DNA of 64,000 bases from Rhodobacteraceae bacterium HTCC2150 (lineage in GTDB: Bacteria > Pseudomonadota > Alphaproteobacteria > Rhodobacterales > Rhodobacteraceae). Each line of letters starts with the position of its first letter. Position 1 is the stretch's first letter. Below are positions 8,689 through 17,498 of the stretch, in pieces. Made by a program: the position numbers and the translations under genes. The notes below the pieces were generated by a model, which was not told the origin of the DNA, searched no databases, and worked only from the letters and a program-made list of their open reading frames with translations. Where the stretch lies: positions 744,001-808,000 of the forward strand of contig AAXZ01000001.1 in the NCBI GenBank assembly GCA_000169395.1, read 5' to 3'.

Positions 8689-10992
8689 ATGCGCGTCTTC
8701 AATAAACGGCATCCAAAACTGTCGATGCAATTTTTCCTAGCCCTTTTCATGATCGTAGCCGTGGTTTTGGTTGTGGTTGGTCAAAGCGTTAAGGTGATGG
8801 AAAACAAACGGCTTGCAGAAACATTTGAAGAACGCGCAGAAATTACCGCCTCGGTTATCGGTGCTTTGATGATTGAGGCGATCATCGTTCAAGATATTCC
8901 CCTAATAGAAACGGCGTTGACTGAATCAGCATCTTTGATTCCATCCATTCTAGAAGTCTCAGTGACAAGCGATAGTGGGCAAGAATTAGCACGATATAAG
9001 TCACAATCTGAAAATGCGGACAGCGGGACCTTTGGTTTTTCTAGAACGCTTGAGTTTGACGGCCTGGAATTTGGCGCGATTTCGATGGTTTGGTCGACGG
9101 CATCTGGCCAAGCTGCAATTGACGCCTCGGTTTTTCAAGCCAGCCTATATACGGCCATAACACTTGGAATGCTGACACTTCTATTCCTGTTGGTCACATC
9201 GGTTTTGGTTTTACGTCCGTTAAGTCTGGTGCACGCGCGGCTAGAGGCGACGATGAAAGGGGAAATAGCCCAACATCGTACCCTTGGGCGTTTTGCGGCC
9301 GACGAATTTTGGACATTCTCTGCATCAGTTGATGCATTGGAGTTTTCGCTGACAGAACGCGATGAAAGAGAGGCAGAATTAAATGCCGCCATGATCAAGG
9401 CAGATGCGGCAAACAAGGCAAAATCAGAATTTTTGGCGAATATGAGCCACGAAATAAGAACACCCATGAACGGCGTCATCGGCATGGCGCAATTAATGTT
9501 GGAAACTGATTTAAGCGATGATCAAAACTTATACGCAAATACAATCCAATCCTCGGGTTCTGCACTCGTCGAAATAATCAATGACATTTTGGATTATTCC
9601 AAGATCGACGCTGGAAAAATGACGCTAAAGAACGCGCCCTTTGATCTGGAACAAGTAGCCCAGGATTGCAGTCCTCTGATGTCTGCTCAGGCATTGCACA
9701 AAGGATTGGAGGTTGTATTAGATTTCTCGCAAGACTTACCAAAGGGTTACATCGGTGACTCGGGTCGAGTTCGACAAATATTGATGAATATTCTAGGCAA
9801 CGCGATCAAATTTACAGAAAAAGGCAGTGTGGAATTCGCAGTAAACGGAATACAATCGGGCGATGAAATTGCCTTAGAATTGTCAATCAAGGACACTGGA
9901 ATTGGAATTCCGCAAAACAAACTTCAAAGTATTTTTGTGCCGTTTGAGCAGGCTGAGGGTGCAAAAAACCGTCAATTTGACGGCACCGGCCTTGGCCTTG
10001 CGATCGTTAATCACATGGTTGATTTGATGGGTGGCAGCATTTCTGTTGAATCCGAAATTGGAAAGGGCAGCGTTTTCATATTAAAAATTGCCTTACCGAT
10101 TGCGCAAAATGTTCCTCAGCAAAAACGCGAAAAATTGACAATGAATTCGATAAGAAGTCGAAATATTCTTGTAGTTGATGATTTGGAAATCAATCAACGT
10201 ATTTTCAGAGAGCGTTTGGAAAAATGGGGGCACAATATTTCGGTTGCGGGTTCTGCTGACGAGGCCCGAAAAATACTAGAAAAAAATGAAAGTTTTGATC
10301 TTGCGATTTTAGATTATCAGATGCCAGTAGAAGATGGGATTTCCCTTGCCAGATGGATGCAAGAACATGCCAAATTTAGGAATGTACCACTTCTTCTGTG
10401 TTCGTCTGCAGAACTTGGGCAAGGGAAGGGCGATTCTTCGATCACTGATGTAGATTTCTTTGTCGAAAGGCTCCAAAAACCAGTGATTTTTGATCGACTT
10501 TTACAGGTCATAAACAATGCTTTGACCCTACCCTCTGTTGAAAACCTTCCAAAGGCGCAGGACAACACGAAGTCAAAACCTCTAAATGAAAATTCTTCAA
10601 TTGATAAACTTCGCGTACTTATTGCTGAAGATAACAGAACCAATCAGATCGTGATCAAATCGATGCTAAAAAAAGAGCAAATGACTCTGAAGTTTGCCAA
10701 CAACGGTAAGCTGGCCGTTGAAGCCTTTGAGGGTGAAAAACCCGACTTAATTTTGATGGATATATCTATGCCTGAAATGGACGGCCTGTCTGCAACGCGG
10801 GCTATTCGAAATCTGGAAGGCAGCGTGGAAAAGGATCACTGCCCCATCATTGCGCTAACAGCCAACGTGATGGCAGGTGATCGCGAAACATGTTTGAACG
10901 CGGGAATGGATGATTATTTGGCTAAACCTGTAAACAAGACTGCACTTTTGAAATTGATTGCTCAGTGGTCGAACCGAGATTTGGCGGCATAA
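8689..10992 (+). CDS. hybrid sensor histidine kinase with two receiver domains
   Basis: A 767-residue membrane kinase: TM1 (about 13-31), periplasmic sensor domain (about 32-152), TM2 (about 153-175), HAMP-like linker, HisKA with phospho-acceptor H254 in NMSHEIRTPMN, and HATPase_c (N box near 363, DTGIGIP near 402). The first receiver domain has D542 (LAILDYQMP) and the second has D691 (LILMDISMPEMDG). There is no Hpt domain, so a separate phosphotransferase is needed to complete a relay. Two 60-base stretches hand-counted at 10261 and 10561 are only about one third G+C, lower than the neighbouring metabolic genes. The tight coupling to the PhnD-like protein suggests that protein presents the signal. 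Confidence 0.92.
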   Translation: MRVFNKRHPKLSMQFFLALFMIVAVVLVVVGQSVKVMENKRLAETFEERAEITASVIGALMIEAIIVQDIPLIETALTESASLIPSILEVSVTSDSGQELARYKSQSENADSGTFGFSRTLEFDGLEFGAISMVWSTASGQAAIDASVFQASLYTAITLGMLTLLFLLVTSVLVLRPLSLVHARLEATMKGEIAQHRTLGRFAADEFWTFSASVDALEFSLTERDEREAELNAAMIKADAANKAKSEFLANMSHEIRTPMNGVIGMAQLMLETDLSDDQNLYANTIQSSGSALVEIINDILDYSKIDAGKMTLKNAPFDLEQVAQDCSPLMSAQALHKGLEVVLDFSQDLPKGYIGDSGRVRQILMNILGNAIKFTEKGSVEFAVNGIQSGDEIALELSIKDTGIGIPQNKLQSIFVPFEQAEGAKNRQFDGTGLGLAIVNHMVDLMGGSISVESEIGKGSVFILKIALPIAQNVPQQKREKLTMNSIRSRNILVVDDLEINQRIFRERLEKWGHNISVAGSADEARKILEKNESFDLAILDYQMPVEDGISLARWMQEHAKFRNVPLLLCSSAELGQGKGDSSITDVDFFVERLQKPVIFDRLLQVINNALTLPSVENLPKAQDNTKSKPLNENSSIDKLRVLIAEDNRTNQIVIKSMLKKEQMTLKFANNGKLAVEAFEGEKPDLILMDISMPEMDGLSATRAIRNLEGSVEKDHCPIIALTANVMAGDRETCLNAGMDDYLAKPVNKTALLKLIAQWSNRDLAA

Positions 10993-11093
10993 ACATTGAG
11001 CCGCTGATATTAAGCGACATTTGAACTTGCGGTTTGTGACCATTCGAAAGTGGCTGTCGAGACAATGAAGCGGCAGCCAGAGGAAACAACGTC

Positions 11094-14000
11094 CTATTTG
11101 TTAGATACTGTTAGTTTTTGTTTTACGTCAGCGACATTTTTTTCGATTGTCACAATGCCCTCTTTATCCAACTTTATATAGTCGTCCATTTGTGATTTTT
11201 GCCAGATAGCCGCGCCCACAAACATTGAAATATTTCGCTCTCGAGCAACGATTGCCATGTGACTAAGAAATCCTCCAAGCTCGCTGATAACACCGCCTGA
11301 ACGCAACACAAAAGGCAACCAAGTTGGATGTATAAAGCGGCAAACCAGGATTTGCCCATTGCGAAAACCGTCAAGTTTCCCTCCAGTTTCGCACTGCGTG
11401 GGGGAAACGACATAAACGTCGCCTTCGATTGCGGCGTTTCCGGCAACACATTTAAGTTTGACGGTGTCATCATTTAGGCCTGTTGAATTTCTTAGTACTT
11501 CGGCGACTTCTATTTTTTCCAATGAAAGAGATGATGGTAAGGGGTTTTCAGTCAACAAAGCCTTTCGTTCCTCGCGACGTCGAATTGAAAGTTGCTGCAT
11601 TTTTTTTCGATCGAAAAGAGTTTGCGACAATTCATTAGGTGTTAGGTAAAAACAGCCATCATTAAATCCTAGTTTTTCATCAAAACACTTTATTGCGCGC
11701 CGGATTTGTGAAAAATACAGCAACGAACGATGTTTTGCGGTTTCCTTTAGAGATTGATACCGAACGGCATAATCAATTGTGTTTCTTAGATCAGGCAAAG
11801 TATGTTTTTCTTGTTGCGCGAATACTTCTTTGCCAGAAATAGCCAATAAAAATGCTGCATCCAAATCCTCTGAGTTTTCATCATAGCGAGGATAAGAAAT
11901 TTCATAGTCGAAAGTCGCTCGGTGGCCAAATTTCAAGGCAAATAGTGGTCTGTCTGAATGCGAATTCAGATGTCCTTGTTGTTTGAAAAATGGTGCAAAA
12001 GGAGAGGCATTAGCCCCACCCAAAGCGTCGTTTGCATCATACCCCTGTGCGGAACAATTCTCGAGCGCACGGTCTGTGAAATATTGTGCTGCGATATTAA
12101 TCGTTTCGATTTCACTATGAACGTCTGTCGTGAACTCAGCGATCATTTCAAATATTTGATCCAACAACGCGTGTTTTGGCATTTTCGAAAAATCAATAGT
12201 TGCAAGCATTGAAACCTTTTTCTCAAAAGGTTGTAAGAATTTTTCAAAATGGGCGCGATGAACGGCCAATGGATCTCGATCAAGTGATCTTTGCGCGCGG
12301 CGTGTCATTTTCACCGCAGTTTTGGCCTTAAGATTTTCAATCGAATAAAGTCGGCCCATTAACGTAGTCAGATGTGAACTGTCATCCCTTGAGGGGCGGT
12401 AATTTAAACCCAATCTATGACAGGCGATATTAACGCTATTTCCGGGTCTCCAAAGCCGCTGCATTATTGCCAGTGAAAGCGGAAGGGGCGTGGGCAGAAC
12501 TTCGGCCATTTCATCTTGTTTGAAAATTACCTGATCAGTGGTTTTTGAAATAGGATTCGCAAGATTGATGATCCGCTCCCATTCTTGCCGAACTGGATCT
12601 GCGGCCATATCTGGTTGCACAGTAATGTCGCGGCTTTGAACAATGGAAAAATTCCCTTCAGAAAATATCCATTCTATATCTTGTGGACGGCCAAAAAGGC
12701 GTTCTATTTTCAGCCCTAAATTGATAAGTGGCGCAAAATCTATCGCACTTTTTGTGCCTAAAGGCAGGTTAGACTTACGCCCGTATCTAAATATGTCAGG
12801 TGTTAGACGGCCAGATACCAATCCTTCGCCAGCGCCTTTCACATATTCAATTAACATTGCACTGGCGTGTTCTGGATCCCTTGTGAAAAGAACACCTGAA
12901 ATTTCGCCGCCGACCATTGGCTGGATTAGAATATTTGATTTTCCACCTTCGCCATATGAACGCGCAGCGTCAGTGCCAAATGAGTTTGAAACGGCAGAAA
13001 GTGCATCATTCAACCCAGCAGGTTCGACATCTGTAATGCTATCAAATACACCGGCGAAACTGTTGTTCATTCCGTCTTCGGCAGAGCCGGAGGATCGAAC
13101 AGCAAAGGGGCCTTTCCCAAGACGTTTAACAATTCGTTGGCTTATCTTTTTCTTTTGTTGATCAGGAAGGTTTTCATAATTGGCTGCAATGTTGTCAGAT
13201 AGAACCACACCATTGGGCACAGGTAATTTTATCTTGCGCATTTTGGCAAGATGGTAGGCTTTGTTGCCACAATTTTTCAATAATTCCGGATGAGAAAGCG
13301 GAATTACCCCGTCGTTTGTGTGCGTGAAAAATGCAGATTTTATACGGTGCAAAGTTGGGGCCATTATTTTTTGTACGGCCCCCAGTACAAAGGCGCGTTG
13401 AACGAACAAAAGTGCGAGTGCAAATAGAACATAGATATTTGCCGCGACACTCAGAGCAAGAAAAAGGTACCCAATCAATGGCATGACAAGCGCCCAAATG
13501 ATGATGGCCGCGCGACGTGTGCCGCCAAGTGTTAACTGAAAATAAAGACATGCAAATGCAGTCGCAAGAATTGGCGTGATAAAGCTGGCGTCTTTGGAAC
13601 CCAAGTTGGAAAACCCAATCGCAACATAGCCTTCGCTGGCCATAGACACAGCGGAAATTCCCAACATTGTTATGGGTAAAAATACCAATGCAAGCATATT
13701 CCGCCCAGGGGTCAGGCCGTGTTTTTTGTAAAACGCCTTTGTTGCTGTACTTCGCGCAATCGGATCTGATTTGTGCTGTTTTTTGATGTCAGAAACCGTT
13801 GATTTGTGACGGCGAAGAACCAACTGATCGCGATCAGATTTAAGCGCGACAGGCAAAATGGCAAGACGCGTTACAATCGCAAGGCAAACAATGGCCACCA
13901 AGAAATTCGTACGATCTGCGATTGTTCTAAGTAATGACGCAATAGCTTCGATCGCACGTGCCCACATTGTTTTGTTTTGTTCAAGCAGCCACGCCTCAAT

Positions 14001-15101
14001 ATGGGGTTTTACTGTTTTTGGGATGAAGTATTCCCAAGGAACTGTATAGCGACCCATGAAATCTTGACCGGTTTTTGATATTTCATACCCAAGTACTTGG
14101 CTGATGAAACATCCACGGCGATCATAACATGCTGAAATCAGGGGCTTGTCGGTTGGTAGGGCTAATATTGCCTTGGTCAATTCTGCAGTTGGCATGGCGC
14201 GTAACGGAATGTTAATTGCACCAGGTAAATGCCCCAAGGCGAATTCTTTAGGATAGCGAACGTCCAGAAACTGAACGTCATCGTTGGCAACCAAAGACTC
14301 AATTTCGCTGGTATCAAAGAGAACTTCTTTCCCTGAATACTCTGGAATGGCCCTTAGATCAGCCAATCCGCGGACAGCGGGATCAGAAAAAGATCGCCCT
14401 TCGACGATCCATTTTTCAAGACCGCCGACCACAAAACGGCAATCAATACCCAAGGCGGCCAGATTGGCACATACTTCGGAACTGCGGTTGCCGTTGTGAC
14501 AGAATAAAACGACGGGCTGTTCGCGAAAAACAGGGTCGTTCAGATCAATATCGGGAAACCGGATATGACTTGCGCCAGGGATTGTACCCATTGAGGATTC
14601 AGCGTTTTCCCGAACGTCGATAAGTAAAGGCGACTGCCCCGTTTCCATCAATGTTTCAAGACTTGCCCCATCAATACCGTTTAGGCTTTGGGTTTGGGCG
14701 AAAAGCGATGTTTCTTTTAGCGTAGGATCATTGATTTGAGTACCCTGTGAAATTGCAGGCCGATTTAAGGTTTTTTGCAATTGCGCCAACCGCGCATTTT
14801 TCTGGGAATTGAATTGATATATGTTACCCGCAACGGCGACTATTAACAGCGTTGCACACACAAGAAGTGCAATCATAAATCTCTTTTGTGCCTTTTGATT
14901 GAGGCCGTTCTTGCCGTTTCGCATTCGAAATGCGGCCGCACCGCCACCCAATGTTGCACCCAAAAGTGCTAGTAATTGGCCGACAGACGCGGCCGAACCG
15001 ATGACTAATTCTGGCGAAGGAATGGCGTATAAATATTTGGCTGATATTAACCAAATTGAAGTTCCGATGATGCCCGTTTGTATGAATTTTTGAAAAGTCA
15101 T
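11094..15101 (-). CDS. rhodanese-rhodanese-YidC-like-PEP-synthase-like fusion protein
   Basis: A 1335-residue single reading frame with an unusual domain chain. N-terminal hydrophobic segments (about 30-55 and 75-93) are followed by rhodanese 1 (about 141-240, active loop CHNGNR from C201) and rhodanese 2 (about 262-345, C325). Next comes a YidC/Oxa1-like membrane module (about 398-575) with the cytoplasmic R-x-x-x-LP pattern and a YKKHGLTP segment. A PEP/pyruvate-binding ATP-grasp domain (about 605-800: NCGNKAYHLAK, FAVRSSGSAEDG, QPMVGGEISGVLF) leads through a helical region to a C-terminal swivelling domain with phosphohistidine candidate H1281 (GGFLSHMAIVARE). The kinase half resembles PEP synthase and rifampicin phosphotransferase. 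The ATG follows GAGGGTGAA. The reaction, target and reason for the fusion are unknown. Confidence 0.85.
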   Translation of the reverse strand: MTFQKFIQTGIIGTSIWLISAKYLYAIPSPELVIGSAASVGQLLALLGATLGGGAAAFRMRNGKNGLNQKAQKRFMIALLVCATLLIVAVAGNIYQFNSQKNARLAQLQKTLNRPAISQGTQINDPTLKETSLFAQTQSLNGIDGASLETLMETGQSPLLIDVRENAESSMGTIPGASHIRFPDIDLNDPVFREQPVVLFCHNGNRSSEVCANLAALGIDCRFVVGGLEKWIVEGRSFSDPAVRGLADLRAIPEYSGKEVLFDTSEIESLVANDDVQFLDVRYPKEFALGHLPGAINIPLRAMPTAELTKAILALPTDKPLISACYDRRGCFISQVLGYEISKTGQDFMGRYTVPWEYFIPKTVKPHIEAWLLEQNKTMWARAIEAIASLLRTIADRTNFLVAIVCLAIVTRLAILPVALKSDRDQLVLRRHKSTVSDIKKQHKSDPIARSTATKAFYKKHGLTPGRNMLALVFLPITMLGISAVSMASEGYVAIGFSNLGSKDASFITPILATAFACLYFQLTLGGTRRAAIIIWALVMPLIGYLFLALSVAANIYVLFALALLFVQRAFVLGAVQKIMAPTLHRIKSAFFTHTNDGVIPLSHPELLKNCGNKAYHLAKMRKIKLPVPNGVVLSDNIAANYENLPDQQKKKISQRIVKRLGKGPFAVRSSGSAEDGMNNSFAGVFDSITDVEPAGLNDALSAVSNSFGTDAARSYGEGGKSNILIQPMVGGEISGVLFTRDPEHASAMLIEYVKGAGEGLVSGRLTPDIFRYGRKSNLPLGTKSAIDFAPLINLGLKIERLFGRPQDIEWIFSEGNFSIVQSRDITVQPDMAADPVRQEWERIINLANPISKTTDQVIFKQDEMAEVLPTPLPLSLAIMQRLWRPGNSVNIACHRLGLNYRPSRDDSSHLTTLMGRLYSIENLKAKTAVKMTRRAQRSLDRDPLAVHRAHFEKFLQPFEKKVSMLATIDFSKMPKHALLDQIFEMIAEFTTDVHSEIETINIAAQYFTDRALENCSAQGYDANDALGGANASPFAPFFKQQGHLNSHSDRPLFALKFGHRATFDYEISYPRYDENSEDLDAAFLLAISGKEVFAQQEKHTLPDLRNTIDYAVRYQSLKETAKHRSLLYFSQIRRAIKCFDEKLGFNDGCFYLTPNELSQTLFDRKKMQQLSIRRREERKALLTENPLPSSLSLEKIEVAEVLRNSTGLNDDTVKLKCVAGNAAIEGDVYVVSPTQCETGGKLDGFRNGQILVCRFIHPTWLPFVLRSGGVISELGGFLSHMAIVARERNISMFVGAAIWQKSQMDDYIKLDKEGIVTIEKNVADVKQKLTVSNK

Positions 15102-15382
15102 TTCACCCTCGTATTCTTTCGAAAAGGGGTGTCATTCGTTGTTTGGTCGTCGCTCGTAGATCGAAAATTTGGACCCCTTGCTCGCTTTTTTGCAACCTAG
15201 AGTATTAATTTTGTGTAAACCGATGCGTTTTTTGTTACATTTTGTTAATCAATCCTGCAATCTGACGAAAGGAAAGTCGCAGGAAGTTTGATAAAATCCT
15301 TTGCAATTTTTGTGGAATATTAGGCGCAAGTTAGGCACGCGTGTCTAATATTGAGTGGTACTGAGTTAAAAGAGTTCGTTGA

Positions 15383-15700
15383 ATGCAGCTGGAAAGAATA
15401 GACTCCATTTCAGAACAGGCGCTTAAACTGCATCTTTCGGCTTATTCAGACAGTGAAATATTGCACCAAATTTGTGAAAAATGGCCCAAGGTTAGTGGCC
15501 TTGAGATATGTTTTTCACTGACCAGCGCCGGTGTAGCGCTGGAAAGGATGTTTAAATCGGAAAAAGCCTCGCAGCAATCGTCATTGCGATTTTACAAGCT
15601 GACATCAATTTTGTCAGCGGACCTTTTTGAACTACAAGTCGTTGGGAATTTAAACGCTTTGGGGCGCGACTTGTTAGTGCATTGGAATGACCGAGATTAG
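15383..15700 (+). CDS. small protein of unknown function
   Basis: A 105-residue predicted soluble protein that I do not recognise. It is rich in leucine, serine and glutamate, begins [10 protein letters not shown] and ends LLVHWNDRD, with no signal peptide, membrane segment or obvious domain. A weak AAAAGAG precedes the ATG. The gene sits alone downstream of the large rhodanese/YidC/kinase fusion (divergent from it), and its TAG interlocks with the TAA of convergent rpe over four bases. The 281-base region upstream is AT-rich. It may be a genuine lineage-specific gene; codon use looks plausible, but there is no independent support. Confidence 0.5.
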   Translation: MQLERIDSISEQALKLHLSAYSDSEILHQICEKWPKVSGLEICFSLTSAGVALERMFKSEKASQQSSLRFYKLTSILSADLFELQVVGNLNALGRDLLVHWNDRD

Positions 15701-16374
15701 CAAACAGCGCGGATCGCACGCATGTTTTCGCCATATACCTCTGGCTTACTAACAGAACCACCTTTGAAAACGGCTGATCCGGCGACCAAAACGTCGGCCC
15801 CTGCATCAACAACAGATTTCGCCGTCAGTGGTGAAACGCCACCATCGATTTCGATGTGAATTGGACGATCACCAATCATAGCACGCAGAACGCGTGTTTT
15901 TTCCACTTGGGATTCAATAAACGATTGCCCACCAAAGCCAGGGTTTACCGTCATCACGCAAACCAAATCCACCATGCCCAAAAGGTTTTCAACGGCACTA
16001 ACGGGCGTTCCAGGATTTAGCGCAACGCCGGCTTTGCATCCAGCACCGCGAATGGCCTGTAGTGTGCGGTGAATATGCGGCCCTGCTTCTACGTGGGCGG
16101 TAATGAAGTCGGCACCAGATTTGGCAAAAGCCTCGATATAAGGGTCCACTGTTGCGATCATCAAATGAACATCCATGATACCCTTAATGTGGGGGCGAAT
16201 GGCGGCACATGTGCTGGGACCAAAGGTAATGTTTGGAACGAAATGCCCATCCATGACGTCAATGTGAACCCAATCAGCGCCTTGCGCCTCAATCGCTTCA
16301 CATTCCGCACCAAAATTTGCGAAATCAGCAGACAAAATGGACGGGGCGATTTTTACAGAACGATCAAAGGACAT
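15697..16374 (-). CDS. rpe: ribulose-phosphate 3-epimerase
   Basis: A 225-residue TIM-barrel epimerase interconverting ribulose-5-phosphate and xylulose-5-phosphate. The family hallmarks are all present: [13 protein letters not shown] at the N terminus, the metal-binding [17 protein letters not shown], the [13 protein letters not shown] loop and the [11 protein letters not shown] strand with its catalytic aspartate. The ATG at 16374 is preferred because the protein then begins [12 protein letters not shown] like other family members; AGGAG lies 11 bases upstream. Further in-frame starts upstream would add an unconserved extension. It is divergent from deoC. Confidence 0.97.
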   Translation of the reverse strand: MSFDRSVKIAPSILSADFANFGAECEAIEAQGADWVHIDVMDGHFVPNITFGPSTCAAIRPHIKGIMDVHLMIATVDPYIEAFAKSGADFITAHVEAGPHIHRTLQAIRGAGCKAGVALNPGTPVSAVENLLGMVDLVCVMTVNPGFGGQSFIESQVEKTRVLRAMIGDRPIHIEIDGGVSPLTAKSVVDAGADVLVAGSAVFKGGSVSKPEVYGENMRAIRAVC

Positions 16375-16502
16375 GGGCAGCATTCTCCTGATTAAAGTTG
16401 AACTTGCTCTACCGCTGTTCATAAGGATTGTCACGTAGGCAATACTTGTAATAGGTGACTAAAAATGGCAATTTGACCGAATGGTAAAGGAATGATCCTC
16501 AA

Positions 16503-17495
16503 ATGCTGACCCAAGATATAACTTTGACAGAAACGCATCTGCCGACAACGACAGAACCGCGAAATCCGGGTATGCCGCTTGATTTAGATTGGGTTGCCCG
16601 TGTTCAAGCAAATACCTCAGCGATTGAACGCCGGTGTGCGACATTGCCCGGGCGGCGATCGGTCAAGAAAGAACATCAGGCAGCATGGTTGCTAAAGGCG
16701 ATCACACTGATTGATTTAACCACGCTATCAGGTGATGACACAGCGCGGCGTGTTCAGCGACTGTGCGCCAAAGGGCGCAATCCGGTTCGTGCTGATATTT
16801 TGGCGGCCCTCGGCATGGATCAAATCCACACAGGTGCGATCTGCGTTTATCACGAAATGGTTGAAACCGCGGTTGCCGCTTTGGCTGGATCGGGCATTCC
16901 TGTGGCGGCCGTGTCTACGGGGTTTCCTGCGGGACTTTCACCGTTCCATCTGCGGGTTGCTGAAATCAAAGAAAGCGTGGCCGCTGGGGCCGCTGAAATT
17001 GATATCGTAATTTCGCGCCGGCATGTTTTGTCGGGAAACTGGCAGGCGCTTTATGACGAAATGTCAGAATTTCGCGCAGCCTGTGGCGAGGCTCATGTTA
17101 AGGCGATTTTGGCCACTGGCGAACTTGGTACCCTTCGAAACGTGGCGCGTGCGTCATTGGTTTGCATGATGGCGGGCGCGGACTTTATCAAAACCTCGAC
17201 TGGCAAAGAAAGCGTGAATGCCACTTTGCCTGTAAGCCTAACGATGATCCGCGCAATTCGCGACTATTATAGCGAAACAGGATTCCGCGTTGGCTACAAA
17301 CCAGCAGGGGGCATTTCCAAAGCGAAAGATGCGATAACCTATCTTGCCCTAATCAAAGATGAATTGGGTGATCGCTGGTTGCAACCCGACATGTTCCGTT
17401 TTGGGGCATCGTCACTTTTGAACGATATCGAGCGTCAACTTGAACACTATGTCAGCGGTGCCTATTCCGCGACGTACCGCCACGCGATGGGATAA
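16503..17495 (+). CDS. deoC: deoxyribose-phosphate aldolase
   Basis: A 330-residue class I aldolase cleaving 2-deoxyribose-5-phosphate to acetaldehyde and glyceraldehyde-3-phosphate. The Schiff-base lysine is K230 in DFIKTSTGK, and the second active-site lysine is K266 in VGYKPAGGI. The protein is longer than the roughly 250-residue E. coli enzyme because of an N-terminal extension of about 70 residues, as in many alphaproteobacterial and eukaryotic forms. The ATG follows AAGGA. It lies 3 bases before the double aldehyde dehydrogenase gene, a coupling that would remove acetaldehyde as it forms. deoD, the upstream step of deoxynucleoside breakdown, is also in this window at 47068. Confidence 0.97.
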   Translation: MLTQDITLTETHLPTTTEPRNPGMPLDLDWVARVQANTSAIERRCATLPGRRSVKKEHQAAWLLKAITLIDLTTLSGDDTARRVQRLCAKGRNPVRADILAALGMDQIHTGAICVYHEMVETAVAALAGSGIPVAAVSTGFPAGLSPFHLRVAEIKESVAAGAAEIDIVISRRHVLSGNWQALYDEMSEFRAACGEAHVKAILATGELGTLRNVARASLVCMMAGADFIKTSTGKESVNATLPVSLTMIRAIRDYYSETGFRVGYKPAGGISKAKDAITYLALIKDELGDRWLQPDMFRFGASSLLNDIERQLEHYVSGAYSATYRHAMG

Positions 17496-17498
17496 CAG

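Noticed and set aside
11052-11082. Terminator between the hybrid kinase and the large fusion gene
   Set aside because: GGCTGTCG and CGGCAGCC form an imperfect hairpin, but no T tract follows on either strand.
12643-13161. Plus-strand 172-codon open frame inside the large fusion gene
   Set aside because: It lies entirely opposite a well-supported domain-containing frame, has low-complexity composition and no ribosome site.
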